NCBI RefSeq assembly: GCF_002899695.1
Contig: NZ_PPEL01000001.1
Coordinates: forward strand, 1 to 64,000
DNA: 64,000 nt
From: Rubneribacter badeniensis
GTDB lineage: Bacteria; Actinomycetota; Coriobacteriia; Coriobacteriales; Eggerthellaceae
Direction: 5' to 3'
Made by a program: the position numbers and the translations under genes
Shown: piece after piece, positions 45,927 to 55,404 of the stretch
How positions within the stretch are numbered: the stretch's first letter is position 1
Layout of the letters: the number at the start of each line of letters is the position of its first letter
The notes under the pieces: generated by a model
Told to the model about the DNA's origin: nothing
Databases searched by the model: none
What the model saw: the letters and a program-made list of their open reading frames with translations, nothing else

Positions 45927-48047
45927 TCATGCTGCGGGTTTTTCGGGCACGGTGCGGTTCACGAAGTAGATGCGGTACCACATGAGGAACATGTAGACGA
46001 TCCAGATCTTGCGCGAGCGGTCGGCGCCGGCCTTGTGCTCGTCGAGCAGCCGCACCAGCTCGTCGGTGTTGAAGAACGCCTCTGCCTCCGGGCCGGTGAA
46101 CCACTCCTTCAGCAGGGCGTAATAGCGATCCTGCCGCAACCAGTTCACCACGGGCACGGGAAATCCCAGCTTCTCCTTCTGCGCCCAGTCGTGCGGGATG
46201 GCGCGCTCGGACGCCTCGCGCAGGGCGATCTTCGTCTGCTCGGCGTTCACTTTGAGCGCAAGCGGCACGGTGCGCGCGACGTCGAACACCTGCGTGTCCA
46301 GGAAGGGCACGCGGCTTTCCAGCGAGTGGGCCATCGACATCTTGTCGGTTTTCAGCAGGATGTCGCCCACCAGCCAGAAGTGCAAATCCACGTATTGCAT
46401 GCGCGTCGTCTCGTCGAGGTGTGCCACCTCGGCGTACACGGGGGCGGTGAGGCTTTGCGGCGTGGGGACGGCCGCGCCTGCGGCGGCACCCGCAGCGGAA
46501 CCCGCGTTTGCGTCCGTGCCCGCCGCGCGCTTGCCGGCGCGCAGCCGCTCGCGCTCCTCGGGGCTGAACGCCACGCCGTTCGCGTTCGTGTAGTACCAGT
46601 CCTCGGGCGTCTCGCTCGCGCGCTCGAGGTAGTTCGCGCCGCGCACGCCGAGCGCGCGGGCCGCCTTCGACGCGCCGCGCAGCAGGCCCTTCGGCACCCA
46701 GGCCAGCTTCTCGTTGGCGAACGGCGTCTGGTAGATGCGGTAGCCGCCGAAGAACTCGTCGGCCCCTTCGCCGGACAGCACCGCCTTCACGCGCTTCGCG
46801 GCGATCTGGTCCACGAAGTACAGCGCCACGGCGCTCGGGTCGGCCGAGGGTTCGTCCATGTGCCACTGCACGCGCGGCAGGCTCTCCCAGTACTCGTCCT
46901 CGCCGATGTGCTTGGAGTCGTTCTCGATGCCCAGTTCGTCGGCCAGCTCACGCGCCCAGCTGATCTCGTCGCGCTCGTCCTCGTACTCGGCGAAGCCCAC
47001 GGTGAACGTCTTGATGTCCGGGTTCTCCTTCGCCAGGCACGCCGCCATGTAGCTGGAGTCGATGCCGCTCGAAAGGAACGACCCCACCTCCACGTCGGCC
47101 ACGTTGTGGTAGCGAACGCTCTCGCGCAGCGCTTTGTCGATGGCATCCACGGTGTCCTTCCGGCTGCGCCGCTCGTCGAAATCGTAGGCGGGGCGCCAGT
47201 AGCGGCGCATCTCGACGGTGCCGTCGGCGCGTACGGTGAGGCAGTGCGCCGGGGGCAGCTTGAAGATGCCCTTGAAGAACGTCTCGTCGAGCGCGCTGAA
47301 CTGGAAGCACAGGTACTGCTCCAGCGCGTCCTCGTTGAGCTTGCGCTCGTAGGCGGGGTGCTCCAGGATGCACTTGATCTCGGAAGCGAAGATGAATCGG
47401 GGGGCGGTTGCCGCGCTGGTCCCCGCGCTGCCGTCAGCCGCGCCCGCGCATGCCGTTGCGCTGCCCGCCTCGGCGCTCTCGCCCGCCGTTGCATCCGCGC
47501 TGCCGCCTTTCCCCTTCTGCACCGTGTAGTAGAACGGTTTGATGCCGAAGAAATCCCGCGCGCAGAACAGCTCGCGTGTCTCGCGGTTCCAGATGGCGAA
47601 CGCGAACATGCCGCGCAGCCGCAAAAGGACGTCTTCGCCCCAGGCGAGGTAGCCCGTGAGCAGCACTTCGGTGTCTGAGTGCGTCTTGAACGCCCAGCCT
47701 TGCGCCTCCAGCTCGGCGCGCAGGTCGCGGTAGTTGTAGATCTCGCCGTTGAACACGATGGCGTACTGTCCGGTGGCCGCCGCGTCCTCCGCTCCCGCGA
47801 GCGGGGTGCCGTCGAGCGCGAGCGCCGGCGAGGTGGTGCGGGCGTCGCGGCCGCCGTCGGCGCGCACCATCGGCTGGTTGCCGCCTTCGAGGTCGATGAG
47901 CGACAGCCTCCGGTGCCCCAGTGCCACGCCTCCGTCGAGGTACTGCCCCTCGCCGTCGGGGCCGCGATGCGCCATGATGTCGCACATGGCCTTCAGGATG
48001 GGCAGGTCGCCTTGCGAGGCGCCGGTGAATCCGCAGATGCCGCACAT
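45927..48047 (-). CDS. asnB: Asparagine synthase (glutamine-hydrolysing)
   Basis: The 706-residue enzyme makes asparagine from aspartate, ATP and glutamine. C2 of MCGICGF is the glutaminase nucleophile; RLSLIDLEGGNQPM and FNGEIYNYRDLR follow. The synthetase domain has the PP-loop SSGIDSS at 326-332 (the second Gly of the usual SGG is Ser-Gly here) and LSGEGADEFFGGY. Three Ala/Gly/Ser-rich insertions at about 63-92, 180-215 and 515-545 make it longer than the usual ~610-630 residues. GGAG precedes the ATG, and an upstream TATCAT on the minus strand (48086-48091) may be its promoter. It is divergent from the symporter gene. Confidence 0.92.
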   Translation of the reverse strand: MCGICGFTGASQGDLPILKAMCDIMAHRGPDGEGQYLDGGVALGHRRLSLIDLEGGNQPMVRADGGRDARTTSPALALDGTPLAGAEDAAATGQYAIVFNGEIYNYRDLRAELEAQGWAFKTHSDTEVLLTGYLAWGEDVLLRLRGMFAFAIWNRETRELFCARDFFGIKPFYYTVQKGKGGSADATAGESAEAGSATACAGAADGSAGTSAATAPRFIFASEIKCILEHPAYERKLNEDALEQYLCFQFSALDETFFKGIFKLPPAHCLTVRADGTVEMRRYWRPAYDFDERRSRKDTVDAIDKALRESVRYHNVADVEVGSFLSSGIDSSYMAACLAKENPDIKTFTVGFAEYEDERDEISWARELADELGIENDSKHIGEDEYWESLPRVQWHMDEPSADPSAVALYFVDQIAAKRVKAVLSGEGADEFFGGYRIYQTPFANEKLAWVPKGLLRGASKAARALGVRGANYLERASETPEDWYYTNANGVAFSPEERERLRAGKRAAGTDANAGSAAGAAAGAAVPTPQSLTAPVYAEVAHLDETTRMQYVDLHFWLVGDILLKTDKMSMAHSLESRVPFLDTQVFDVARTVPLALKVNAEQTKIALREASERAIPHDWAQKEKLGFPVPVVNWLRQDRYYALLKEWFTGPEAEAFFNTDELVRLLDEHKAGADRSRKIWIVYMFLMWYRIYFVNRTVPEKPAA

Positions 48048-48294
48048 GGGTGGGTTCTCCTTGTCCGTCTTTTCCTTCGCGCATCATGATAGCGTGACGA
48101 TGTCTGCTCTGTCGGGTCGCGTTGTCGCCCGTGTGAAAAAAACATCGCCGCAATCGGGTCGTTTGCCGTTACAATTACTGTTTCGGGCCATGATGCGGAG
48201 GCGGGCTGCGAACAAGCGCCCCTTCCGCTTTTGCCGCGGCGGAGCCGCGGCGCCTTTCCTTGCAGGTTTCGTTTCGACATGGAGGTTTTTCGCG

Positions 48295-49677
48295 ATGGCT
48301 TCAACCGGCGCGCCCCTGCGCTCGCTCTGGTCGAGCAAGTGGGCGTTCATTTTGGCGGCGGCGGCGTCCGCCGTGGGCTTGGGCAACCTGTGGCGCTTCC
48401 CCTATTTGGCGGCGAAATACGGCGGCGGGGCGTTCCTCATCACCTATATGGTGCTCGTGGTGACGTTCGGATTCTCGCTCATGATGCTGGAGGTGGCCAT
48501 CGGCCGCAAGACGGGGCAGAGCGCCATCGGAGCGTTCAGGACGCTGAGCAAGAAATACGCGTTCATCGGCTTCTTCACGTCCGTTATCCCGTTCGTCATC
48601 GTGCCGTATTACTGCGTGATCGGCGGCTGGGTGACGAAGTACGCGGCGGCCTATCTGCTTGATGGTCCGGCCGCGCTGGCCGATGGGGGCGCGTATTTCG
48701 CCAGCTTCACGTCGAACAACCCCGAAAGCTATCTGTGGATGCTGCTGTTTTTGGCGGCGACGTTCATTGTCGTGGGCCTTGGCGTGAAAGGCGGCATCGA
48801 GAAGGCGAACAAGGTTCTCATGCCCATCCTCATCCTCATGACGATCGGCTTGGCGGCGTACGTGCTCACGATGCCGGGCGCGCTCGACGGCTTGGCGTAC
48901 TACCTGACGCCCGACATGAGCAAGTTCGGCCCCGAGCTGGTGATCGCGGCGATGGGGCAGATGTTCTACAGCTTGAGCTTGGCGATGGGCATCATGATCA
49001 CCTACGGCTCGTACCTCGGCAAGAAGGACAATTTGGAGCAGTCGGTGCGCCGCATCGAGCTGTTCGATGCCGGTTTCGCCTTCTTGGCCGGTTTGGTGAT
49101 CGTGCCCACGGCGTTCGCGGCTATGGGGTCGAGCGAGGCCGTGGCGGCGAAATCGGGCCCGTCGCTCATGTTCGTCATTCTGCCCGACATCTTCAACCGC
49201 ATGGGGGACGTGGCGGTGCTCGTCGGGTTCCTGTTCTTCCTGCTGGTGATCTTCGCGGCGCTCACTTCGGCGATATCGCTCACCGAGACGTGCGTGTCCA
49301 TCGTGGCGGATTCGCTGCGGTGGAGCCGCCGCAAGGCGTTCGCCGCCGTGGTGGCGTTCATCGCCTGTGCGGCCGTGGTGGTGAATCTCGGTTACAACCA
49401 GCTGTCGTTCATCCAGCCGTTCGGCGAGGGAACGGCCATCCTCGATTTCCTTGACTTCATCTCGAACTCCGTGATGATGCCCATCGCAGCTTTGATGGCG
49501 TGCGTGTTCGTGGGGTGGATCGTGAAGCCGAAGGTGGTCGTCGACGAGGTGAAGTCGTCCGGGCCGTTCAAGTCCGAGAAGCTGTTCGTCGTTATGATCA
49601 AGTACATCGCACCCGTGCTGGTGACGGTCATTTTGATCGCGTACGTGGCCCAGCAGTTCGGCTTCTTCGTGATGTAG
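48295..49677 (+). CDS. Sodium:neurotransmitter symporter family transporter
   Basis: The 460-residue membrane protein belongs to the SNF/NSS family (LeuT-like), which couples sodium to uptake of amino acids or related amines. The first helix AAAASAVGLGNLWRFPYLAAKYGGGAF is the family signature, and about eleven to twelve helices follow, as in bacterial members such as TnaT and MhsT. The substrate is unknown. ATG 48295 has GGAGG upstream. TACAAT at 48170-48175 may be its promoter. A strong hairpin ends the unit. Confidence 0.92.
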   Translation: MASTGAPLRSLWSSKWAFILAAAASAVGLGNLWRFPYLAAKYGGGAFLITYMVLVVTFGFSLMMLEVAIGRKTGQSAIGAFRTLSKKYAFIGFFTSVIPFVIVPYYCVIGGWVTKYAAAYLLDGPAALADGGAYFASFTSNNPESYLWMLLFLAATFIVVGLGVKGGIEKANKVLMPILILMTIGLAAYVLTMPGALDGLAYYLTPDMSKFGPELVIAAMGQMFYSLSLAMGIMITYGSYLGKKDNLEQSVRRIELFDAGFAFLAGLVIVPTAFAAMGSSEAVAAKSGPSLMFVILPDIFNRMGDVAVLVGFLFFLLVIFAALTSAISLTETCVSIVADSLRWSRRKAFAAVVAFIACAAVVVNLGYNQLSFIQPFGEGTAILDFLDFISNSVMMPIAALMACVFVGWIVKPKVVVDEVKSSGPFKSEKLFVVMIKYIAPVLVTVILIAYVAQQFGFFVM

Positions 49678-49683
49678 CCGGAC

Positions 49684-49715
49684 GCACCCCTTCGCCCGCA
49701 CGGGCGAAGGGGTGC
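49684..49715 (+). terminator. Hairpin after symporter gene
   Basis: GCACCCCTTCGCCC and GGGCGAAGGGGTGC form a perfect 14-bp stem around GCAC. TATCAT right after it (49716-49721) may be the ychF promoter. No T run follows. Confidence 0.6.
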
Positions 49716-49749
49716 TATCATGAAGCGGTGTCTTTCGAAAGGAACTCTC

Positions 49750-50814
49750 ATGTCGCTATCCATCGGTATCGTCGGCCTGCCCAACGTGGGCAAGTCCACG
49801 CTGTTCACGGCCCTCACCAACAAGGGCGGCCTTGCGGCCAACTACCCGTTCGCCACCATCGAACCGAACGTGGGCGTGGTGCCCGTGCCCGACGCGCGGC
49901 TCGACGCGCTGGCCGCCATCGACCATCCGGCGCGCATCGTGCCGGCCACCGTGGAGTTCGTGGACATCGCAGGGCTCGTGGCGGGCGCGAGCCAGGGCGA
50001 GGGGCTGGGCAACCAGTTTTTGGCGAACATCCGCGAGACGGACGCCATCTGCGAGGTGGTGCGCTTCTTCGGCGACCCCGACGTGGTGCACGTGGCGGGG
50101 CGCGTTGACCCGCAGTCCGACGTGGAGACGATCAAGACCGAGCTGGTGCTGGCCGACATGGCCACGGTGGAGAAGGCCATCCCGCGCCTTGAGAAGGAAG
50201 CCAAGCGCGACAAGGCGGGCGCGGCCAAGCTGGCCGCGGCGAAGAAGGCGCTGGAAGGGCTGAACGAGGGCCATCGCGCGCGCACGCTCGATTTGACGGA
50301 CGAGGAGCGCGAAGCCCTTTACGACCTGCATCTGCTCACGATGAAGCCGATGCTCTACATCGCGAACGTGGACGAGGACCAGCTGGACGCCGACCTGCCC
50401 GAGATCGACGGCTGCCAGCCGGTGCCCATCTCGGCGAAGGTGGAGGCCGACCTGGCCGAGCTCGACCCCGCCGAGGCGAAGGAGTACCTGGAGGCCATGG
50501 GGCTTGCGGAGAGCGGCCTTGCGCGCCTCGTGCGCGAGGCGTACAAGCTTTTGGGGTTGCAGAGCTACTTCACGAGCGGCGAGACGGAGACGCGCGCGTG
50601 GACCATCCCCATCGGCGCGAAAGCGCCGCAAGCCGCCGGCGTCATCCACACCGACTTCGAGCGCGGCTTCATCAAGGCCGAGACGGCCGCCTACACCGAC
50701 TACGTGGAGCTGGGCGGCGAGGCCGGGTGCCGTGCGGCCGGCAAGCTGCGCCAAGAGGGCAAGGACTACGTCGTGCAGGACGGCGACGTGATGCACTTCA
50801 AGTTCAATGTGTGA
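49750..50814 (+). CDS. ychF: Redox-regulated ATPase YchF
   Basis: The 354-residue Obg-like P-loop protein has G1 GLPNVGKST at 9-17, ATIEPNVGVVPVPD, the G3 region DIAGLVAGASQGEGLGNQFL, the helical arm, and a C-terminal TGS-like domain ending EGKDYVVQDGDVMHFKFNV. YchF binds ribosomes and hydrolyses ATP; it acts in translation and stress responses. ATG 49750 has AAAGGAAC upstream and begins the homologous region. The toxin-antitoxin-like MNT gene follows within a few bases. Confidence 0.96.
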   Translation: MSLSIGIVGLPNVGKSTLFTALTNKGGLAANYPFATIEPNVGVVPVPDARLDALAAIDHPARIVPATVEFVDIAGLVAGASQGEGLGNQFLANIRETDAICEVVRFFGDPDVVHVAGRVDPQSDVETIKTELVLADMATVEKAIPRLEKEAKRDKAGAAKLAAAKKALEGLNEGHRARTLDLTDEEREALYDLHLLTMKPMLYIANVDEDQLDADLPEIDGCQPVPISAKVEADLAELDPAEAKEYLEAMGLAESGLARLVREAYKLLGLQSYFTSGETETRAWTIPIGAKAPQAAGVIHTDFERGFIKAETAAYTDYVELGGEAGCRAAGKLRQEGKDYVVQDGDVMHFKFNV

Positions 50815-50821
50815 GGGAGCT

Positions 50822-51139
50822 GTGGAAGGAAGACGGGACATAGATTCCCTCCTTGAGGCGGCTGTGTCGTGCATGAGGAAGCGCAACATCGCGGCGGCTG
50901 TTCTGTTCGGCTCCTTCGCGAAAGGCGCGGCGCATTCTACAAGCGACATCGATATCGCCGTATGGCCTGGCAGGGGTTGGACGGTTCGCGATTGGGATGC
51001 CCTGCAGGACGACCTCGAGGCGCTCCCGACGCTCAAGAAGTGGGATATCGTTCGCATGAACGGGCTGGTGAGCCCAATGCTGAAGGAGGCGATCGACCGT
51101 GACGGAATCGTCTTATACGGATCGTCTGGCCAATCTTAA
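50822..51139 (+). CDS. MNT-domain minimal nucleotidyltransferase (antitoxin-type)
   Basis: The ~105-residue protein has the nucleotidyltransferase motif GSX10DXD in GSFAKGAAHSTSDID, as in HI0073/MntA proteins. In the Shewanella MntA-HepT system the MNT partner adds AMP to a tyrosine of the HEPT toxin and neutralises it. The gene overlaps the HEPT gene by 41 bases. GTG 50822 is preferred because GAGGGA lies just upstream; an ATG at 50807 overlaps the end of ychF and has no ribosome binding site. Confidence 0.85.
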   Translation: MEGRRDIDSLLEAAVSCMRKRNIAAAVLFGSFAKGAAHSTSDIDIAVWPGRGWTVRDWDALQDDLEALPTLKKWDIVRMNGLVSPMLKEAIDRDGIVLYGSSGQS

Positions 51140-51557
51140 CGGCTTGATCTGGGAGCTTGGCCAAGCGTACGACAAGCCTGTGTTCGAAGACACCTATGTG
51201 CTCTCCGGCTTGCTCAGCAAGTTCAAGCTCGCCTTCGACCTTTCATGGAAGCTCATGAAAGACGTGCTGATCCAGCGCTACGGCATCGTCGACTGGGCGA
51301 AGGGGAGTCCCCGCGAGGCCATCGAGCAGGCGGCTTACAACGGCATCATCGAGGATGACGCGCGCTGGAACGAGATGCGCCTTGTGCGTAACGAGCTTTC
51401 CCACAACTACAACGCCGAGTTCGCACTCGACTGTGCCCGCAGAGTGCTCGACGATTGGATTCCCTTCCTGCAAGCGTTCGGGAAGGACATCAACGCGAAG
51501 GTGGACGCATGGCGAGCGCAGGAGGAATCTTCCGGCCAGGGCGGGGAAGAGGGTTAG
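51099..51557 (+). CDS. HEPT-domain protein (toxin-type partner of MNT)
   Basis: The 152-residue helical protein belongs to the nucleotidyltransferase substrate-binding family of HI0074. It carries the RX4HXY motif as R97-NELS-H102-N-Y104. In HepT this Arg/His pair is the RNase active site and the Tyr is the residue modified by MntA. It begins with GTG inside the MNT gene, in a typical toxin-antitoxin overlap. Some pairs of this subfamily are not toxic, so toxin action is inferred. Confidence 0.85.
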   Translation: MTESSYTDRLANLNGLIWELGQAYDKPVFEDTYVLSGLLSKFKLAFDLSWKLMKDVLIQRYGIVDWAKGSPREAIEQAAYNGIIEDDARWNEMRLVRNELSHNYNAEFALDCARRVLDDWIPFLQAFGKDINAKVDAWRAQEESSGQGGEEG

Positions 51558-51730
51558 CCTATGGCATGTGCCGCTTGGCCGCGGCTCCTGCTTTCGGCAG
51601 CGACGTAACGAAGAGGCCGTGCTTTCGGCGAATTTGTCTAGGGTGCGATTCGCATGAGGGGATGGGGCTTTGGATGAAAAGCAGGGGCGGGCCGAAGCCA
51701 TCGCAGGGTGGATTCGTGCTCAATGGGGTT

Positions 51731-52690
51731 TTACTCGCCTCGCTTCCTCAAAGACGAAAAGGCTTCACCTGTTGTTTTTGGCGCTTCGGCCAGAACCGCT
51801 GTCGCTTCGCCAGGCTTTGCGTTTGAAGTGTTCGGATCGATGCCGGAGAGGGGGAGTGCGCGAAGATGCCTGCGCAGACGCTCGGCGCTTGGTTTGAACG
51901 ATGCGTACGTCAATCCACCCGATATGGCTCCGCCTATCACGGGAACGATCTTGCTGACTGTTTTGGAAAGCGCGTTCTTGGTGAGGTTGACGCCTATCGC
52001 CCGCAAGATTTTTTTCGCCAAAGGGTACCATGACGTTTTCGTGAGGGCTTGTCTTTCTATCGCCTTTGCGACGCTGGCTTTTGCGACATCTGTTGCGAAC
52101 TTTGTGACCCGGGATGCTGCGCCTCCGACACCAAGCATCACACCCATGAGGATGACGAGTTCCAGAATGGTTTGGTCGTCTATCTCGTTGTCGCTGTCAA
52201 GGAAGGTTTGCCAGCCGTACAGATAGGCAAGTTTCTGCTCGACGCGCATGACGTGCGCGAAATACTGTGCGAGGTCTGCGGGAACCGTCCCTGCAAGTGC
52301 TATGCCGCCGGGAATGCCCGCTGCGAAGGAAATCGCAGCGCACTTCCTCGTTTCGAAATCGATGACAGCGCGCGCAGCTGCATCGACTTCTTGAGGGGCG
52401 GCACCGGCAGAGATCGGGCTTGTGGCGATGGCGAGGTCGGGATCGGTGGAGGGACTGTGCTTTTTCAATTCCGCGCGAAGAAATGCGGCGCGATCGATTT
52501 TCACGCCTGTGAGCGAAACTGCGCGCCGGATGACCGCGTATGCGAACTCTTCCGCTTCGTCGTTGTGTCTGCTTTGCCCGATGGGGGATCCGGGGATTGC
52601 GGCCGAAGCGTTCGCGGACGCAGCCCCTCTGTCCGTTTCGCTCTGCGGTTTGGGGGCGAGCGCGCTGTCTGGAACTCTTTGATCGTCCAT
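51731..52690 (-). CDS. EcsC-like membrane-associated protein
   Basis: The 319-residue protein resembles EcsC-family proteins found in Gram-positive bacteria, of unknown biochemical role. The core GIPGGIALAGTVPADLAQYFAHVMR and QKLAYLYGW is characteristic, followed by two hydrophobic segments (LELVILMGVMLGVGGAA and VPVIGGAISGGLTYASFKP). The N-terminal ~60 residues are disordered. The start at 52690 is chosen because GGAGG lies eight bases upstream; in-frame ATGs further upstream have poor spacing. It is the last gene of a four-gene minus-strand cluster that includes a Ser/Thr kinase. Confidence 0.7.
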   Translation of the reverse strand: MDDQRVPDSALAPKPQSETDRGAASANASAAIPGSPIGQSRHNDEAEEFAYAVIRRAVSLTGVKIDRAAFLRAELKKHSPSTDPDLAIATSPISAGAAPQEVDAAARAVIDFETRKCAAISFAAGIPGGIALAGTVPADLAQYFAHVMRVEQKLAYLYGWQTFLDSDNEIDDQTILELVILMGVMLGVGGAASRVTKFATDVAKASVAKAIERQALTKTSWYPLAKKILRAIGVNLTKNALSKTVSKIVPVIGGAISGGLTYASFKPSAERLRRHLRALPLSGIDPNTSNAKPGEATAVLAEAPKTTGEAFSSLRKRGE

Positions 52691-52754
52691 ATCCCAATCC
52701 TCCATCCTCTCTAAACGGGGCCTTTGCCTGATGGGCATCAACGCCGGTCGCTTG

Positions 52755-53609
52755 CTAACGTGGTTTTGCGACGTTGAGCGTGATGGACTGGACGCTTTGC
52801 GTGGCAACGAGGCTGTCGTATTCCTTTCCTTCGGAATCCGTTCCAAAAGTCATGGATATCTCCGTATTTGGCTCAATGCTCTGCCCGGTAACGACGTATT
52901 GGCTCATCATCTCTATGTCGGAGGGGTCGATGTAGGATCCGTCGTCGGAGACAAGTTCAAGTTTCACGTTTCCTTTGCCATAGTAGTCGCGGTAATCTCC
53001 GGCCATGGAGATGTATCCGGCAGAGGCGACGTTCATTCCGACGTAATCTTTCACATAACGGACGTACTTGTCGGGGGAAGGAAGTATCGGCGTCAGGTTG
53101 ACATCAATAGCCTTGCTTTGCCCCGGTTTCTCCACGGCAAGCACTATGTCGTTGTAATTGGCGACATCTACGAGGTTGCTGTATTCCCCTCCGTCCGGAT
53201 CTTTTGCATATGTGAGTTTGATTTCCGTGTTGGGAGCGAGGTTCTGGCCGGTTACGACATATTCAGCCAACTGCTCGTTGTTGCCGGGGTCAAGGTAGGT
53301 CCCGTCGCTCGAAACGAATACGATTCTGACGTTCGCATCTCCGTATGCATCTCGCCGATCACCCGCCATCGATTCATATCCTACCGAAGCGGCATTCATT
53401 CCCTTGTAGTTTTTAACGTACCAAGTGTATTTGTCCGGAGAAGGTTTGATTTCCATTGCGTCTTGCCTTGCGGCAGACGGGCCTTCTGAAAGCTGCTCTT
53501 TTTGCGCTGATGATGACTGGTCGATTGCCGTGTTGCTGCATGATGCAAGTGCCATTGCCATGATGGCAGACAGCGCAAATGATGCGACTACGGAAACCCT
53601 TTTCTTCAT
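52755..53609 (-). CDS. Lipoprotein with two tandem ~120-residue repeats
   Basis: The 284-residue protein has a lipoprotein signal with lipobox ALASC (C24). Two copies of one domain follow, starting PSPDKYTWYVKNYKGMN at about 56 and PSPDKYVRYVKDYVGMN at about 177, each with SDG-Y-DP and ending with YVVTGQ..PNTEI. The pattern (VGMN...A, then V-x-GQ...P-x-T-x-I-x-L) recalls PASTA domains in divergent form; this is inference. It is encoded between the EcsC-like gene and the membrane kinase and may be an extracellular sensor or ligand partner of the kinase. Confidence 0.75.
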   Translation of the reverse strand: MKKRVSVVASFALSAIMAMALASCSNTAIDQSSSAQKEQLSEGPSAARQDAMEIKPSPDKYTWYVKNYKGMNAASVGYESMAGDRRDAYGDANVRIVFVSSDGTYLDPGNNEQLAEYVVTGQNLAPNTEIKLTYAKDPDGGEYSNLVDVANYNDIVLAVEKPGQSKAIDVNLTPILPSPDKYVRYVKDYVGMNVASAGYISMAGDYRDYYGKGNVKLELVSDDGSYIDPSDIEMMSQYVVTGQSIEPNTEISMTFGTDSEGKEYDSLVATQSVQSITLNVAKPR

Positions 53610-53751
53610 AATCCGGCCTCTCTTTTGCTTTGGAATATGCCTTGCGGTTTTGGGGAGCGCTTTTACGATAGGCAAATACCAGCTCGATTTCCTCAGTTGC
53701 CAACTGAATTTTGAGGGGGGCGGGGAAGAATCGAAGGCGGCTTTGCGGCTC

Positions 53752-55404
53752 TCACCACACCTGCACATACACGTCGATGCTGCTGTAGGCAGGCACTTTG
53801 CCGCCGGCGACTTCGAAGGAGACGCTTCTTTCTGCTGTCGGGCGGTTGGCAAAACCGATTGCGCCATAGACGATGTACCCTGATTCGTCGCGCAAAATTA
53901 CCGTTACGGCTATCTGCCCCATGCCGGCGCTTTCGTACTCGCCGCTTTCCAGGGAGGCCTCGCCAGTGAAGTTCACGCCGCCGAAGCCGTCGGGCACTGC
54001 GGAAACGTTGCTCGTTTGAAAGGTTGGCTCGGTGCCTGTTGGTTGGGATAAAGCCCAGTCATGAGGTTCTATGGGGGCGAACTCCACGAAGTCCGGTGCC
54101 GTGCCGTTGCCGGCAATGCCTCCGAAATAGAGTGTTTGACCCGGTTGAGCAACGGAAACGATCTGATCTTGGGAAAAGAGGATGCTCCCGTTTTCGTCTC
54201 GGCCGGTTATCGTTACGCCGGGGTAGGTGATGGCGAATTCGGACGTGTTGTTGTAGATTCCCACACCGTAGCATATATAACCTGAAGATTCGACACACCA
54301 CCCCGATTCGGCAACTTCAAGCAGTCCGGAAGTCGATGTGGCGCCTCCTGTGACATCGGCGGGATTTTGGTCGAAGGGGTTGCTCGATGAGCTTTCCGAG
54401 CGGATTTCCGAAGTGTTTTCGACCTCGGTGCCTATGTGTCGAAGGCTGAGTCTGTCCAAGAGGGGTTTCACGCCGAGCGCGATCATCGCGATACCCGCTG
54501 CGACGATTGCGATAGCTGCAACCCCGATAACAACCCCTCGTGCGATTTTATGGCGTCGGGTCTGCGATGCGGAAGAGCGCGACCGCGCGTTCGGCGCGTC
54601 GGCGGGAGCTCCCTGCGGAGTCGTCACGCTCGAAGCGCTCGGGACGCTCGTCGTAGCTGCTGCGTCCAAAGCATGTTCGGCGGCGTCGGCGAGCTCGGCG
54701 GGGGTCTGGCAGCGCATGCTCGGCTCGAAAGCGCTTCCCCGTCGTACGACGTCGGCGAGGGCGGGCGGCACCGTTGCGGCATCCGAGAGCAGCCGATTGT
54801 AGGCGTCGTTGTCGGGCTTGGCTCCGGTGAGCAGATAGCCCAGCACGCAGGCGAGGGCGTGGACGTCGGTGCGTCCATCGACGTTCGCGAAGCCGTACTG
54901 CTCTGGCGCGGCGAAGCCCCAGGTGCCGAAGGATCCGATATCGTCGGTGGGATTCTGGCCGATCGAACGCGCTATCCCCAGATCGATGAGGTGCGCCCCG
55001 TCGGCTGCGAGGATGACGTTGGCGGGCGAGATGTCGCAGTGCACTATCCCGTGCGCGTGCAGGTCGGCGGTCGCCTCGCAGAGGTCGCGCACCACCTGCA
55101 CCGCCTCCTGCGGCGAGAAGCGCCCGCGAGCGGCCATCGCGTGCTCGAGCGTGTCGCCGGGAACATAATCGTAGACGACTGCGAACCGGTCGGGCATCTC
55201 GTAGGTGGCCGCCACCCGCGGCAGACGCGGGCAGGCGCATTCCGCGAGCGCGGCCCACGCGCCGCGGTTCGCAAACGAAGAGGGGATTTTCTTGCGCACG
55301 AACGGGCCCGACCCGTCGATGGTCACGCGTTCCGTTGTTCCTGTGCGCCCTTCGGCGAGCACGCGCTCCACCCGATAAGCATCATCGATGCCCATCGCGT
55401 GCAT
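53752..55404 (-). CDS. Membrane Ser/Thr protein kinase
   Basis: The 550-residue protein has a cytoplasmic kinase domain (about 8-250), a linker, one membrane helix at about 288-312 and an extracytoplasmic domain of ~235 residues. Catalytic elements are K38/K39, HCDISPANV with D124 and N129 (HCD instead of HRD), DLG at 141-143 instead of DFG, and GFAAPEQY. The glycine loop is degenerate (LAEGRTGTTERV). The outer domain lacks clear PASTA repeats. ATG 55404 has GAGGAG seven bases upstream and is preferred over ATG 55446. The neighbours are a duplicated-domain lipoprotein and a helix-turn-helix-like protein. Confidence 0.85.
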   Translation of the reverse strand: MHAMGIDDAYRVERVLAEGRTGTTERVTIDGSGPFVRKKIPSSFANRGAWAALAECACPRLPRVAATYEMPDRFAVVYDYVPGDTLEHAMAARGRFSPQEAVQVVRDLCEATADLHAHGIVHCDISPANVILAADGAHLIDLGIARSIGQNPTDDIGSFGTWGFAAPEQYGFANVDGRTDVHALACVLGYLLTGAKPDNDAYNRLLSDAATVPPALADVVRRGSAFEPSMRCQTPAELADAAEHALDAAATTSVPSASSVTTPQGAPADAPNARSRSSASQTRRHKIARGVVIGVAAIAIVAAGIAMIALGVKPLLDRLSLRHIGTEVENTSEIRSESSSSNPFDQNPADVTGGATSTSGLLEVAESGWCVESSGYICYGVGIYNNTSEFAITYPGVTITGRDENGSILFSQDQIVSVAQPGQTLYFGGIAGNGTAPDFVEFAPIEPHDWALSQPTGTEPTFQTSNVSAVPDGFGGVNFTGEASLESGEYESAGMGQIAVTVILRDESGYIVYGAIGFANRPTAERSVSFEVAGGKVPAYSSIDVYVQVW

